Shown piece by piece: positions 21,588-33,148 of a stretch of DNA of 64,000 nt (the stretch's first letter is position 1; each line of letters begins with the position of its first letter). This DNA comes from Symsagittifera roscoffensis. Lineage: Eukaryota; Xenacoelomorpha; Acoela; Convolutidae. Position numbers and translations under genes: made by a program. The notes beneath the pieces are model-generated. The model was not told the origin of the DNA. It saw only the letters and a list, made by a program, of their open reading frames with translations, and did no database searches. The stretch is taken from the NCBI RefSeq assembly GCF_963678635.1, contig NC_087067.1, forward strand, positions 19,233,018-19,297,017, read 5' to 3'.

Positions 21588-22961
21588 TTAGTCGTCGGGG
21601 AAAAAACCGTGGGGGAAGATGTCGTGGATTATGTCGGAGTTTGTTAGTAACTTTGCTAATATGCGAATGATGTTTTTAATTTGAAGCAGTGGCCAAAGCA
21701 ATTGAAGTGCTTTAATGGTTTTTAGTTCTTCAGTGCCAACTGCAAAATCATAAGGTGTGTTTTGGATGAGATTATATAATTTGTGGTTATATTTAGTGTT
21801 GTGGATGAATTCTAATATAGGGATTTCTATAGGTTGAACAAATTCATGTGGGATAAGGAAGGGTCTGGATTCTTCTGCGTTGAAGGTCTTTGTGATGGGA
21901 CAAAAAATATACATTTGGGTTATGGGATCATAATTGCGAAGAATACCGTGAAGGTTAGTATCTTTGATGCAATATGTGAAGTTAAGAAAAAATGGTGATG
22001 TGTATTTAGAGTTAATAAATTGAAAACGATGGTGTGGTTGTCTTGATGGAGTGTGTAGGTCAAAGTGATTTTGTATAAAGCGGTAATATGTATATGTGTG
22101 GGTTTGTTTAGTGCGTAACATAATGTCATGTGAGCAGTGCAAATCTCTTTCATGTGGTGCAAGGAAATGAAAGGTTAGTGAAAATAATTGAAATCTTTCT
22201 TTAAAACTTTCGTAAGCTTGTGTGTCGGTTAGTGCTTCAGAAATGATGTGGTCGAATTTGCGATCAAATATGTTGAGTGTGAAAACATATGGTGTTTTGA
22301 TGAAAAATTTTTCTGTGATTTGTGGGTTAGCGAAGCGATCATCATCTAAAAATTGGTCTTGGTTAGTTCGGATGATATTCTGATCGTAATATTCTAGCGT
22401 ATATTCGTTAGCTCGGGGTGCAGTGTATGTTTTTAGTGATTTTTTATATCCAATGTAAGTAAATTGTCTATGTGTTAGTGGTGTAGTTAGTCGATATAGC
22501 ATATCTTGATTTCGTTCTATATCGATGTGAGTATTAGATAAAGGTAGGCAAAGGGGGTTAGTAAAATGATAATATGATGTCCAATGAAGTGTAGGCATTA
22601 AAACTTGTTCATCTACAAAGCTACGTGTATCGTTAGTATCTGTAGGGGTGTTCAAAGTATATTGTGGAAATGAAGGTAAGGTGATTGCTAAAAATTCTTT
22701 CGTGTTAGTGTGATTTGGATGATTGATATATTCACGTGCTGTTCCTGGTTTTGTTGGAAATGGATGGTTTGGGAATTTTCTTTTGAAAGTGCGGTAAGCT
22801 CTATTAGTGCTAAGTGATGATTCGGTGGATGTAGATGATGGTGCTAATGATGCGGTATAAGCTGAAGAGGGTGTAGGGGTAGGTGGGTTTGATGATTCTA
22901 TTGTGGATGAAATCTGATTTATCAAGGTGGAAGGGTTGTTGTTGTAAGGTGATAAAATTAT
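21588..22961 (-). pseudogene. E2 post-envelope ORF, main part (unknown)
   Basis: An open stretch of 458 codons without a 5' ATG; the first Met is about 120 codons in. It starts with a Ser/Thr/Pro-rich region and continues as a compact sequence rich in Tyr, Phe, His and Ile, with charged segments, ending FPHGFFPDD. I see no zinc finger, protease or membrane signature. A neighbouring frame (22962-23385) begins with an ATG that overlaps the envelope stop, and is also Ser/Pro-rich. The two were therefore probably one gene now separated by a frameshift near 22930-22990. The function is unknown. Confidence 0.55.
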
Positions 22962-23385
22962 CTAGTTCTTGGGAAATTTGGGGGGTGTCTGGAGAATTGG
23001 ATGATCGATCTGAATGAAGTGAAGAGTAGGTTGGGGTAACTTGTGAAGCATAGGAGGGTGTAGAAATGGATGGGAGCGGGTTATATGGTGGGATTGGTTG
23101 AAAAGGGGGTTTCGAAAAAACTGAGGGATTGGTTTGAAAATTATTGGATGGAGATGGTTCAGAGTCTGCAAATTCGTCAGGGGCTTCAATATCTGGGTTA
23201 TTGAGTTGTGAGATGGATTATAAAACTGAGATGTGTGAATTAGTGTCTGAAATCATGCCTGATGTTATATTATTGGTTGGGAAATCGGGTGGTGGGAAGG
23301 CAAAAAGTGGAATTATTGTAATTGGAGTGTTGAGGTTGGTTGGGTGTGAATTTGAGCGGTGTAGGGATCCAAGTTGTCGGCTCAT
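22962..23385 (-). pseudogene. E2 post-envelope ORF, N-terminal part
   Basis: ATG at 23385-23383 overlaps the envelope stop codon as ATGA, a layout used for termination-reinitiation. The frame runs 55 codons to a TAA at 23218-23220 and then stays open through a Ser/Pro-rich section. Together with 21588-22961 it would be a protein of roughly 600 residues. Not recognised. Confidence 0.5.
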
Positions 23386-26000
23386 CGTGGGCTAAAAAAA
23401 TTATTATTTTGAGACTGAAAAGCGGTGGTATGGGGTTGTTCTATAATTTGTTCATATGCATTTTCGTCTAGGGGATGGTGTGTCATTATATGTTGAATGG
23501 GACTTTGTGATATGGTTGGTCTAAAATTTGGATTATTTGTTATTGCTAAATTTCGAAAATTTCGTGGGACTAGTGATAATGGATGGTTATGTGGTAGTGG
23601 TGGTAACTGTGGTGCTGTAGGCGTAATGTCTACATTGTTATGTTCTTCGTCGTATGTGTTCTGTCTTGTTGCTATTTTTGTGTTGTATTCCTTTATTTGT
23701 GCATCTAAAAGAATTTTGTTTATTGATGATGAAAAAATTCCAAAAAATCCTGCAAATAGTATGCGTGCTACACTTGCTTGTCTATTTACTTGTGTGTGTA
23801 TAGCGCATGTATTATAGATTCCTTTTAAAAGCGAAAAAAGAAATCCTATAAAGTTAAGCATTGCGTATAAAATAGTCAATTTTTCTAAGATGTAGTAGGG
23901 CCATCCTAGAAAATCGAGAATTTCATTTTTTAGTGTAACAAAGCTAAAAATATTTATAGGTGAAATATCTTGTGGTCGGTATTTTTCACCGTTTAGATAT
24001 ATATAGTCTTTAATGTCTTTAAAATATTCGCTATAGTCTTGTGTATAAATATCTGCAAATCCTGCTGTTTCGGCAAGTTTGCGTAAGTTTTGGTCAATTG
24101 ATTGTCTTTGTATTGTGTCCATTTGTGTTAATAATTCTTGGAATTGTTGTGTTCTAATGTGATGTTGTATATCGGATTTTGAATATATTCCAATTGATTG
24201 TAAGTCAATATTTGGGTTTCGAACAATAGCTCTAATGCTTTCAGGTGAAAATTTTTTGAGTGATTGCATTAATGTGGGATATGGAGTAAGAAGATAATAT
24301 TTATCTTCATCAGGGTTCAGTTGAACTACATTGTGGCTATTTTCTGATCCACATGGGACTGCGGTATCCCAGAAATAGGTTCGTCTTGAAAGTGTGTCAA
24401 CGAAGTGTACTTTATTCTTATAAAAGATAGGGATTCTTTTATAGCATCGTTTATCTTCAAAAACATATAGTGGTGATACTTTTTTGGTACAGGTATAAAA
24501 CCATAAAATGTTTCCTTCATAATCTAAAAAATTTGATCTATTTCCTGATAGTAAATATCCTGCGTAGGGTATTTTTAATACTGCTAGTGCAAGTGATTGT
24601 AGGATTTGTGTCCTTTCTAATTCGCATAGCTGGTGAAGTGTTTCTAATTCAGATAGTGACATTTCTTGAAAAATTCGGCTAATTGTGTAGTCTAATTTCA
24701 TATCTAGGTGAATATCATAGTGGATGTTACCGAAATATGTACTATTCATTAGTGATAGTTCTTGTAAACGTGTGCTTCTAGTGTTATGGGGCTTTAGATG
24801 TCCACCAGGTTGATTTTTACTCTTTTGAAAATCAACTGGTATATATGATGTTCCTTCGTTTATAGGGTGACCTGTGGCGTATGGGTCGATTTTTACTTTT
24901 CCAGTGGTCATGTCGAATCCTTTTTCGTATTCAACTAATATCTCGGAGTATTGTGTTTTGTGAAGTGGATTTCTGTATTTACATGCAAGTTCTGTTTCTT
25001 GATATATTTGAAAACGTGTCAATTTATTTTCTATTATGTGTATGTTTCTAAAATTAGAACTTTGTCTTCGTGATGGATGGACTTGTTCATATGGAATTGA
25101 TTGTATGAAATATTTTTCGTGAAATTTTATCATACGAGCGTGTATTTTTGCTACTTGAAATGTTGTACATGTGTCTTCAGGGAATCAAACAATTGTTGCT
25201 TGTGTTCGTGTTGTAGGGTCACAATAGCCTTGATCGTTTTTACAAGGTAATCTAATTCCTTGATAGATCATGGTGTTGTCAGATAAATCGCGTGTGAGTT
25301 GTATTTTTTCGAGTTGTATTTTCCAATCGAAAAACATGATTTCTTGATATCCTTTATTTTTTGTGTCTGCTTTGCAGTTTGATGGGTCATTTATACCAAT
25401 GTGTGGTATCCAGTGTTTATCGTGTATATCATAAGTTAATCTTCCGTGTGCGCCGTTCTATGGGTATTTTTCATCTAATTTTATATGTCCTTGATATCTT
25501 TCAAGTTCTGCTTGATGTACAGAATCTGAAAAAACTTGGAAATATACTAATTTTCTATCTGTGTTTTTATTTCTTGTGATATTGAGTCTTAGTAACTCGT
25601 TTTTACAATCTTCGGGATTGAGATGTAAAAGTCGTTCGATATTACTCTGGTAGAATGATTCGTGGTCAAGTCGGTTTTTATTTCCATTTGAGACTTGTGA
25701 ACAATGTACTTTCTTTTCAGAAAATGTTGCTGTGAATTTATATCCTATAACTGTTGTTGCTCGGGCTTTTGAATAAAGTGTCGCTATTACATTTGTTGTT
25801 TCTATGGCTTGTGGTTCTGTTTCGCATTGTGATACTTGATTTATTGCATATTTGTGTAATGTTTTTTGTTCGTTTTCTTCACAATCGTAATGTGTTACTA
25901 ATAAATCTTGGGGTCCTGTGCGGGGGGAAGGGTTTATGTTTTCATTTGAGGTTATTAGAAAAAGGAGTTGGAGAAAAATTAAAATTTTTAGAATATACAT
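23382..26000 (-). pseudogene. E2 envelope-like glycoprotein, two in-frame stops
   Basis: One frame of about 870 codons is interrupted by TAG at 25458-25460 and TGA at 25185-25187. It begins with a hydrophobic signal-peptide-like segment (MYILKILIFLQLLFLITS), has spaced cysteines in the first 300 residues as in a disulfide-bonded ectodomain, and two hydrophobic stretches near its C-terminus (plus-strand about 23850-23905 and 23720-23775) followed by a polar, Pro/His-rich tail. Its position after integrase is where retroviruses and errantiviruses carry env. No family could be assigned by eye; a glycoprotein taken from a negative-strand RNA virus is one possibility seen in other LTR elements. 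The stops mean it is not expressed whole. Confidence 0.65.
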
Positions 26001-27163
26001 GTGTATGACAATCCTGAGTATCGGTTGTAAAATGTGATGTAACCAATTGTCTTTTTGGTATATCTGTCGTATTTGTATATCCTTTCAGTTGTTATAAACG
26101 GTGGTGGTAGGGATTGAGCTGTTATATTTGGTGGATTTAATGGATAGGGATGTTGAGTAATGTTGTTTAATTTAACCGTGATTTCAAATTTTAATTGTAG
26201 ACTATTTTGTTGGAGTATTTGGATGTTATGAGCACGAATGGCTTCGTGAATGTCTTGTCTATATTGTAGTTTATTTAGTGCCCAACTGTGGAGTCGGTTA
26301 CTTTCTAGGTGTTGTCCAAATAATGGTGGAGGTGCTTTGAATGTATTCCAGTCTAGTCTTAAAAGAATATTTGTTGATGATTGTTCTCGATATCTAGCGT
26401 CGAGGTTATTGGGGAAATTTAAGTTACAAGGTGGTGGTGAAATCTGGCTTATTGATGGTGTTGATGGTAGTGATAATGTTTCTGGTAGTGATGAGGATGT
26501 TGTTGTATCCGTAGAAATGTCTATTGGGTCATTGATTAAATTTGGTTCACCTTGTGTGAATGAATGTGTTGTCCAGTATGGTAGTCGTGATGTTTGGTTT
26601 GTAGGGTTAAAGGCATTTTCACGTACTTGTTCAGATGTTGGTGTTGAACCTAAGTAATCTGATGGTAGGCTTGAGGTGCTACGTTGTGAAAGAAGCGTAG
26701 GGGTTTCTGGTAATATACCAATGGGGTTTTCTGGTGTACTTTGTGATGGGGATTGAGGTATATCAAAATGAACTCGGGGAGTTTGAAAATTTCTGTTTCG
26801 TCGAGGGTGTATAATTTGTCTATTTATTTCGACTGTATTTTGGTTTTGACTAGGGTTTCTTATTCTACTTAATTCTTGTGGTAGTGTTGGGTATAAGTTA
26901 TATGTTGGTTCGCTTAGAGGTGCTTGTCGTTGAACTGGTTCTAGTGGTTCTGATAAGCGAGCGTGTCGTTCTTCAAAGGTATATGGGTTATCTTGAAAAG
27001 AAATTCGTGTAGATGTTTGGGGGTTTTGGGTAGTTGAAAGTGGTGTCGGGTTTTCCTGGGATGATGTCGGTGAAGACTGACTATGTGATTGTTGGTTAGC
27101 AATTTTTGATGGTTTTTGATCTATTCTTTTAGTGGAAAAATTTATGTTTATTGTAGTATTCTT
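25988..27163 (-). CDS. E2 ATG-less ORF, Ser/Pro/Asn/Gln-rich (unknown)
   Basis: An uninterrupted frame of 391 codons plus stop that contains no methionine at all, so it must be reached by splicing, frameshifting or a non-AUG start. The first two thirds are low-complexity and Ser/Pro/Thr/Asn-rich. The last third is more structured (SWALNKLQYRQDIHEAIRAH and following) with a basic, Tyr-rich end. Its stop lies 13 bases inside the envelope frame start. It overlaps the end of the second hydrophobic mini-ORF by about 35 bases. It is not recognised; a gag-like or regulatory accessory protein is conceivable. Confidence 0.55.
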   Translation of the reverse strand, partial: KNTTININFSTKRIDQKPSKIANQQSHSQSSPTSSQENPTPLSTTQNPQTSTRISFQDNPYTFEERHARLSEPLEPVQRQAPLSEPTYNLYPTLPQELSRIRNPSQNQNTVEINRQIIHPRRNRNFQTPRVHFDIPQSPSQSTPENPIGILPETPTLLSQRSTSSLPSDYLGSTPTSEQVRENAFNPTNQTSRLPYWTTHSFTQGEPNLINDPIDISTDTTTSSSLPETLSLPSTPSISQISPPPCNLNFPNNLDARYREQSSTNILLRLDWNTFKAPPPLFGQHLESNRLHSWALNKLQYRQDIHEAIRAHNIQILQQNSLQLKFEITVKLNNITQHPYPLNPPNITAQSLPPPFITTERIYKYDRYTKKTIGYITFYNRYSGLSYTCIF

Positions 27164-27317
27164 CTAGAAAAAGTATTAGGAGGATTGTTGCTAGGGCGAA
27201 TGTGATAATTGCTTTCTTTATACATTTGCATATTGTCAAGATGAGGGATGATAGAAATGTTATAAAAATTACAAATAGTAAAAAAATATCTGTTCTACTA
27301 AAAATGGTTCGTATCAT
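27129..27317 (-). CDS. E2 hydrophobic mini-protein 2 (62 aa)
   Basis: Begins MIRTIFSRTDIFLLFVIF. Two hydrophobic segments (about residues 11-32 and 36-52) are separated by a short cysteine- and lysine-containing loop (CKCIKK), followed by a charged tail. Its ATG overlaps the preceding stop as ATGA (27314-27317). A small two-span membrane protein is likely; the function is unknown. Size and arrangement recall small viral membrane proteins, which is analogy only. Confidence 0.5.
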   Translation of the reverse strand: MIRTIFSRTDIFLLFVIFITFLSSLILTICKCIKKAIITFALATILLILFLEEYYNKHKFFH

Positions 27318-27544
27318 TTAGATAAGTTTTGTGAATCGTACCTGTGGATATAGTCAATAGCTTTTGAAAGCTGGAGGTATAGTTCAAATATAGAATAGAA
27401 AATTAAAAAAATATTGCAAAAAATGATTAAGATTATTAGAAAAGATTCAAAGGTATCAAAAAGAAATATGATGAAAGGTTTAAATATTGTGAAAAAGTTT
27501 GCGAGAATGTTTAGAATTATGGTAACTGGTCGAGAGAAGAGCAT
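27314..27544 (-). CDS. E2 hydrophobic mini-protein 1 (76 aa)
   Basis: Begins MLFSRPVTIILNILANFF and is almost entirely Ile/Phe/Leu-rich for 55 residues, then ends in a polar tail (KAIDYIHRYDSQNLSK). Two membrane spans are plausible. It precedes mini-protein 2 with a 4-base ATGA overlap. T-rich DNA can give such frames by chance, but two overlapping, similar frames in series inside an otherwise gene-dense element argue for real genes. Confidence 0.45.
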   Translation of the reverse strand: MLFSRPVTIILNILANFFTIFKPFIIFLFDTFESFLIILIIFCNIFLIFYSIFELYLQLSKAIDYIHRYDSQNLSK

Positions 27545-28105
27545 TTAAGAAATGGCTTCTCGATCGAATATTTTTTGTTGTTTGAGGCAATTTTCAAGTG
27601 TGGTCGAATTATTTATTGGTTTTTGACAAGTGGGTCGAGTTTTGTGAAAAATTGTTGGGGGCAAATTTTATGGTGATCGGGAGGTCTTCTTTGTCTTTAT
27701 TTTCATTTGTCAAATGATCTGGGGTATTTTTGAGATTTTTATACTTTAGGCTAATTTAACATATTTGTTTGGGGGGTATTTGAGGTCTGAGTTGGGGAAA
27801 TATTGTTGATCTTTGGTTTATTAGATAAGGGAGGGTTATGATATTATGGTGATATTTATTTTAGTTGTCAAGTTGGAATGGTTTGCTTATTTTTGACCTA
27901 GAGGTTGTGAAGTTATAGTTATAGATATGCCTGGAGTTTAATATCTTTCGTCTAGTTGGTTTGTGTTAGAGTTATAGGAGGTGACGGATTGGATGAATCC
28001 TATTGGCTAATTATGAACTAGAATCATTGCGTATTTGTCAGTATGTTATTTTGAAAAATGAAAGTTCAAAATATTTCAGAGGTGCAAAAATTATTAAATC
28101 TAAAT

Positions 28106-30802
28106 TTAAAGCTGTTTTTGAAATTCGACTTTCTTTAAGATTTTTGATTGTGGAATGAATGTTTTATAGTTTTTACGTGGTTGATTTCTAAGTCGTGATG
28201 ACTCTCTATGTTCTGATTTGTCGATTTGTTCTTGAGGTATTATTTTTTCTATCATTTTTCTATTTTTTCTTTCCTTTTGTGGTGTATTTTGATCTAGCTT
28301 TTTTGTATTGTTTTTTGTTGTAGTTGATTTTTTATTTTGGTTTTCGAGGTGAATGTCATGTTGTTCCTTTGTTTTTTTTTCCGTATGTGGATAATTTTGA
28401 ATAACTTTTAAACCTGTGAAAGAATATAATTGAGTTAGTTCGCGTAGTGCGTACTCTTTCGGGTAATAAGGTAATAGGTTGTTTCGGTGTTGAACAATTT
28501 CTTTTTTGTCTGAGTCGGTAATTTTTTATGTGACATCAGTGGGTTTGGCAATTATTTGGTATGGTCCTTTACGAAGGGGTTGTAGTTTTTTAGAGATTCC
28601 TTTTTGAGTGTTAAAATTGGGTATTAAAACAAATGTTCCAATTTTTAAATCGGAGGCTGGTGTAAAGCGTGAATTTATTTGTTCATTAATGTTTTTTCTT
28701 TGTAACAACTTTTTTGTTACTTTTTGGTAAATTTCATTGTGTTTTTTATCTCTATTTAAAATCCATTCGGTGTGTGTACCGGAGGCTAATTTAAGAACTT
28801 GTGGGTGATGAAAATGATCTTCATCGTGTGTATGTAAAGGTAAATTGTAACAAATTGATTCTTTATTCGGTTGACAATAACTTTGTGCATTTTTATGAGA
28901 GTTTGCTGTAAACATAATCGGTTTGCGTGGCTTTTGATTAAAAACCATTTCATATGGTGACATTCCTAGAGTTGTCGTGATTTGTGAATTGTATGCTAAG
29001 GGAAATAGTTTTACATCTGCTGACCATTCGGTATATCTTGTGTTATTTCCATTGATGATACATCTAAGATATTCTTGTAGTGAACGGTTCATACCTTCGA
29101 CTAAGCCGTTTGTCCAAGGTGCATGAGATGTACGTGGTTTGTGTTTGATGTTATATAAATGACATAATGTGATGATTTCGTTATTTATGAATTCTGTACC
29201 GTTGTCTGTAACTAAAATTTCTGGTAGTCCGAATTTGGCTATCCAGTGTTCATAGAGTGTTGTGTAAGCGTAATAAGCGTTACAATGTGGTACTGGGTTA
29301 AGTGCTACATAATGTTTAAACGCGTCAACAATTACCATAATGTAGGAGTTTCCTTCGGATGAGGGTGAAATTGGTCCTTTTGTATCAAATGAAATACAGT
29401 GGTTAAAGTACAAACTTTGTCCTTTAAAATCTTGTTTTTGTGCTATTTGTTTTTGATTTGGATAAGGTTTATTTAGCTGACATACTATACAATCATTGCA
29501 TAGTACTTTTATCCAAATTGGTGCATTTGGAAAATAAAAGTTTTGTATGAAATTTGAATATGTTTTCTCTGATCCAGAGTGTCCTTTAATGTTTTGTGTA
29601 TGCGAAATATTAAAAGCTATAAGAATCATACTTAGAGGGAGACAGGGAACTGTTGATTCATTTAATTTGTATTCTAGAAGGTCTGTGTTTTCGTTAATTG
29701 TTGTATTACTGAATTTTCGAAAATATCGGAGGAGTGTTTTATTTCCTAAAATAGTTGTATCTGCCTTGACGGGTTTAGTTTTATATTTGTGCCATGATTT
29801 TAGTTGTCTAATTACTGGGTCAAGATTTTGATATTGTTTCAAAGTATTAATTGTAATTTTATCTGTTGGGGGGAGAAAAATGTTTTCTATTTCCAATTTA
29901 GATAAAGGAATTGTATCAAGTGGGTCATGGAGGTCAAATATTTGATTTATTGTGTATTTTAAATCGTTTGTTTGTGGTCCTGATAAATTTATTTTATCAG
30001 TTAGGTTTTCTTTTTCAATTAATGGAAAAAGGTCTTTTTTATGCGAGTGTTGTTTTACTCTTTTTTGTTGGGTGTTATTTTTTATCCACTGTGAGTATGG
30101 AATTGGTTTGAAAGTTGATGTTCCAAGTAGATCAACTTCGTAGTGATTATTTTGGCAATCTAAATAGAGTGGGAAGTGTTGTAGATTGTTTATCTGTGAT
30201 TGTTCAACGTCAGTTTTTACTGCATATTTGCATTCTAGTCGGGGTGATGTTTCGTTTTCTGCAAGGTAGAATTTTAAATTTTTAGGTATTTCAACTGTAG
30301 TTTTACGTGTAAGTAATTCAGGTGGTGTATTTCGACTTAATGTGTCTGGTAATGCAAGATTTTTTCCTGCTGTCCAAACTATATGTAAGTTTGGGAATTT
30401 CATTAGAATTAGTTGAAATCTATAAACTCGGTGATTTGGATTAGATTTTTGTGTAAAGAGAAAAATGATTGGTTTGTGATCTGTGAAAAGAACTGTTGGA
30501 TGGTTTGATCCAAGTATCAGAAATTCATATTCTGTTAGTGTATATATTATAGCTGTACACTCTCTCATTAGAGTTGAGAGTCGTAGCTCTGCTTGAGTGA
30601 ATAATCGAGAATTTGCTGATATAAGATTCATTTTGTTTGTGCCATTGTGTGATTGTAATAATGCTGCGCCGATGCCAAAATTCGAAGCATCGCACATTGC
30701 ATAGAATGGTTGATTTGGATCTGGAATTGTATTCGAAATTTGTTCAGTTAGGAGTTTTTTAATTTCCTTCAAATCGTGCTTGATGTTCTGTGTTCCATTC
30801 AA
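28106..30802 (-). pseudogene. E2 RNase H and integrase
   Basis: RNase H is read from FYAMCDASNFGIGAALLQ, CTAIIYTLTEYEF, VLFTDHKPI and LPDTLSR. Integrase follows with a zinc domain (SHTQNIKGHSG ... CNDCIVC) and catalytic residues Asp in CISFDTKGP, Asp in LVTDNGTEF and Glu in NGLVEGMNRS. The C-terminal domain ends GPYQIIAKPTDVT at a TAA (28526-28528). The same frame stays open for a further 140 codons with a basic, Lys/Glu/Gln-rich tail ending at 28106. The 5' end overlaps the RT frame by 44 bases in a different phase, consistent with a one-base indel near 30770. Confidence 0.88.
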
Positions 30803-32987
30803 AATTATTTTGTTGTCTAAGTATATTATAAAATGGTCTTAGGTATAATTGCATTTTATAGACATATTTACTTAAAAAATTTAACATTCCAAGGAATTCT
30901 TGGATTTTCTTTTTGTTTGTTGGTGGTTGGAGTTTTTGAATAGCATCAATGCGTGATTTTAATGGGGTGATTGTTTTTCTTTCTATATTATGTCCTAAGA
31001 ATTTTACTCGTGTTAAAAAGAAGTGTGATTTATCGGGGGCGGCCTTCAGATTTTCGTTCTGAAGTATTTTGTGATAATGTTCTAAAACTTTAAACATTTC
31101 TTCTTTTGTCTGTGATTGCATAAAAACATCGTCTAGATAAGTGATTGCGTTTTTCTTGAGTATTAGTGGTCTAAAAATTTTGCTCATAAAAGCTGAAAAT
31201 GCTGCTGGTCCTATGGATATTCCATAGAATAGGCGGTTGAATTCATATTGCTGATTTCCAATAACAAATTGTGTTAAGCGTCGCGATTGTTCATCTAGTG
31301 GCATTTGATTATATGCACTATTCATATCTGCGGTTGTAAAGTATTTTCCGTTTATTTTTGTTAAAATAACTTGTATTGGTTCAATAGGCCAATTGCATTT
31401 TGATTCGTCTATTAGTGAATTAAGATATCTAGCGTCTAGAACTATTTTTAATGATTCTCCTTTTGCTAGGATGATAACAGGGTTGAAAAATGTGTTACCT
31501 TTTGGTTGTTCTTCTTTGTTTACCGGTGAGATCATATTGTATTGTTCTAAAATATCGAGTAATCTGTTCACTTTATCGTGTAAATGAATTGGTACTTTAC
31601 TTGCTCTTTGTTTTTTGAAAACTGCGTCAGGTTTTAATGGGAGATGTAGTGATGAACTGATTTTACCAACATCAAATTTAGATGTTGCATAGACTGATGA
31701 ATATTTTATTAGCTGTTTGGCTAATTTATCAAATTCGTCTTGTGTTATTTGTGAATGTTGAAAGTTAAACATTGTTAAAAACTTCTGTTGAGTCTCTGTG
31801 TAGTTACTTATGTTGAATGTAGGTTTGAAATATGGAGTTTTTGTGAAATAATCTGTATTTTTTTTTTCATTACTTATTATATTATTTATAGATAATTCTT
31901 CATTAAGAATTGTAGATTGACAAATATCTAATAATTGGAGTATATTATTTACGCGGTATGCTTTTTCATGTATTGGTGATATCGTAGCGTTGGTTTCGCA
32001 ATAGCCTAAAAGTCCTAAAGGTAACGTTACTTGATAGGGTGTATTGTTGTATACATGTAGAGAAATAATATCTGAATTCGAGTTTTTCAGATATTTTATG
32101 GATGAAATTGTGATTTTGAAAAACTTATGGATAGGTTTGAATTCAAAATCTGACATATAGAGTTGTTGTTTGTTTTGTTTCTTATCATATTGGTGAACTT
32201 GTTTTATTGAAAAATTATATATGTTTCCTGATAGTGGTTTCAGGTGTTTTCTTTGTTGATTATATATCGGATAAAATTTTGAAAAGAATGGTGGTTGTTT
32301 ATTTAATCTTTGAAAAAATGTTAGGGATGTGTCTTTTGTTTTTGTGTATTTATCTTTGATTAGTATTTTACTATTCAAAATGTTGATTGTTGGTATATAT
32401 TTAGAGATAAATGGTATTCCAATGATATTGTGTTTAATATCAGTGATATGGAATATTTGTTTAAATGGTTTATTTAAAATTTTATTTTGTTCTATTGTTC
32501 TTGTGGGGAGAAGAAATAATTGAATTTTTCCATAGTTTACTAATGTTGATCCTTGTGCTGTTGCTAGTTTACTGGATGTTTCAAGGGGCGTTAGCTTTGG
32601 GTGTAGTGATTTTATCTCATTCCATGTGGGAATGTTTATTATGTTTGATTCTGCTCCTGAATCAATTAAAAAATCAATTTCAAGATCTGGTGGTTGAAAT
32701 TCTTTGCTTCTTGGACTTTCTAAAAGAAATGGTATTGTCCAAATTTTTTCTTTGGGTTGTTCTTTTTGTATATTTTGATAGATGTGATTTGTATTCAGGA
32801 ATTTTGTTTTATTATTTTCATTGGATTGATTTGTAGTGTTGATTTCGTTAGTTTCTTGTGTTGTTTGTGTGGAATGGATGGGTTCAATATAATAATTGTG
32901 AAGGAGTTCTAATTGATTTTCGTATATATGTGATGAAAAAGGTTGTTCATATATAATAGGTTCGTAGTCATTCTCGATTGCTATCAT
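30759..32987 (-). pseudogene. E2 protease and reverse transcriptase
   Basis: 742 residues are open. The aspartic protease motif FLIDSGAESNII lies near residue 105, with the later IIGIPFISKY signature. RT occupies about residues 455-690: NPVIILAKGESLKIVLDARYLN, motif A FTTADMNSAYNQMPL, motif B FNRLFYGISIGPAAF and motif C ITYLDDVFMQS. All catalytic aspartates are present. The frame continues upstream without an ATG barrier into the gag linker and is in the same phase as gag. It ends at a stop immediately before RNase H because of the indel noted there. Confidence 0.9.
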
Positions 32988-33148
32988 ATTTATGGAGGTA
33001 GTGTTTTCTGTATCACTTTCTGAATCTGATGATTCACAGTTTATTTGATTTAGTTGTAGTTCGTTATTTCCTGTGTCATCAATACCTGGGGGGTCTGATG
33101 TCGTTTCTGGGTTTGATTGTACTTGATTAATATTTCTTTGATGTTTAG

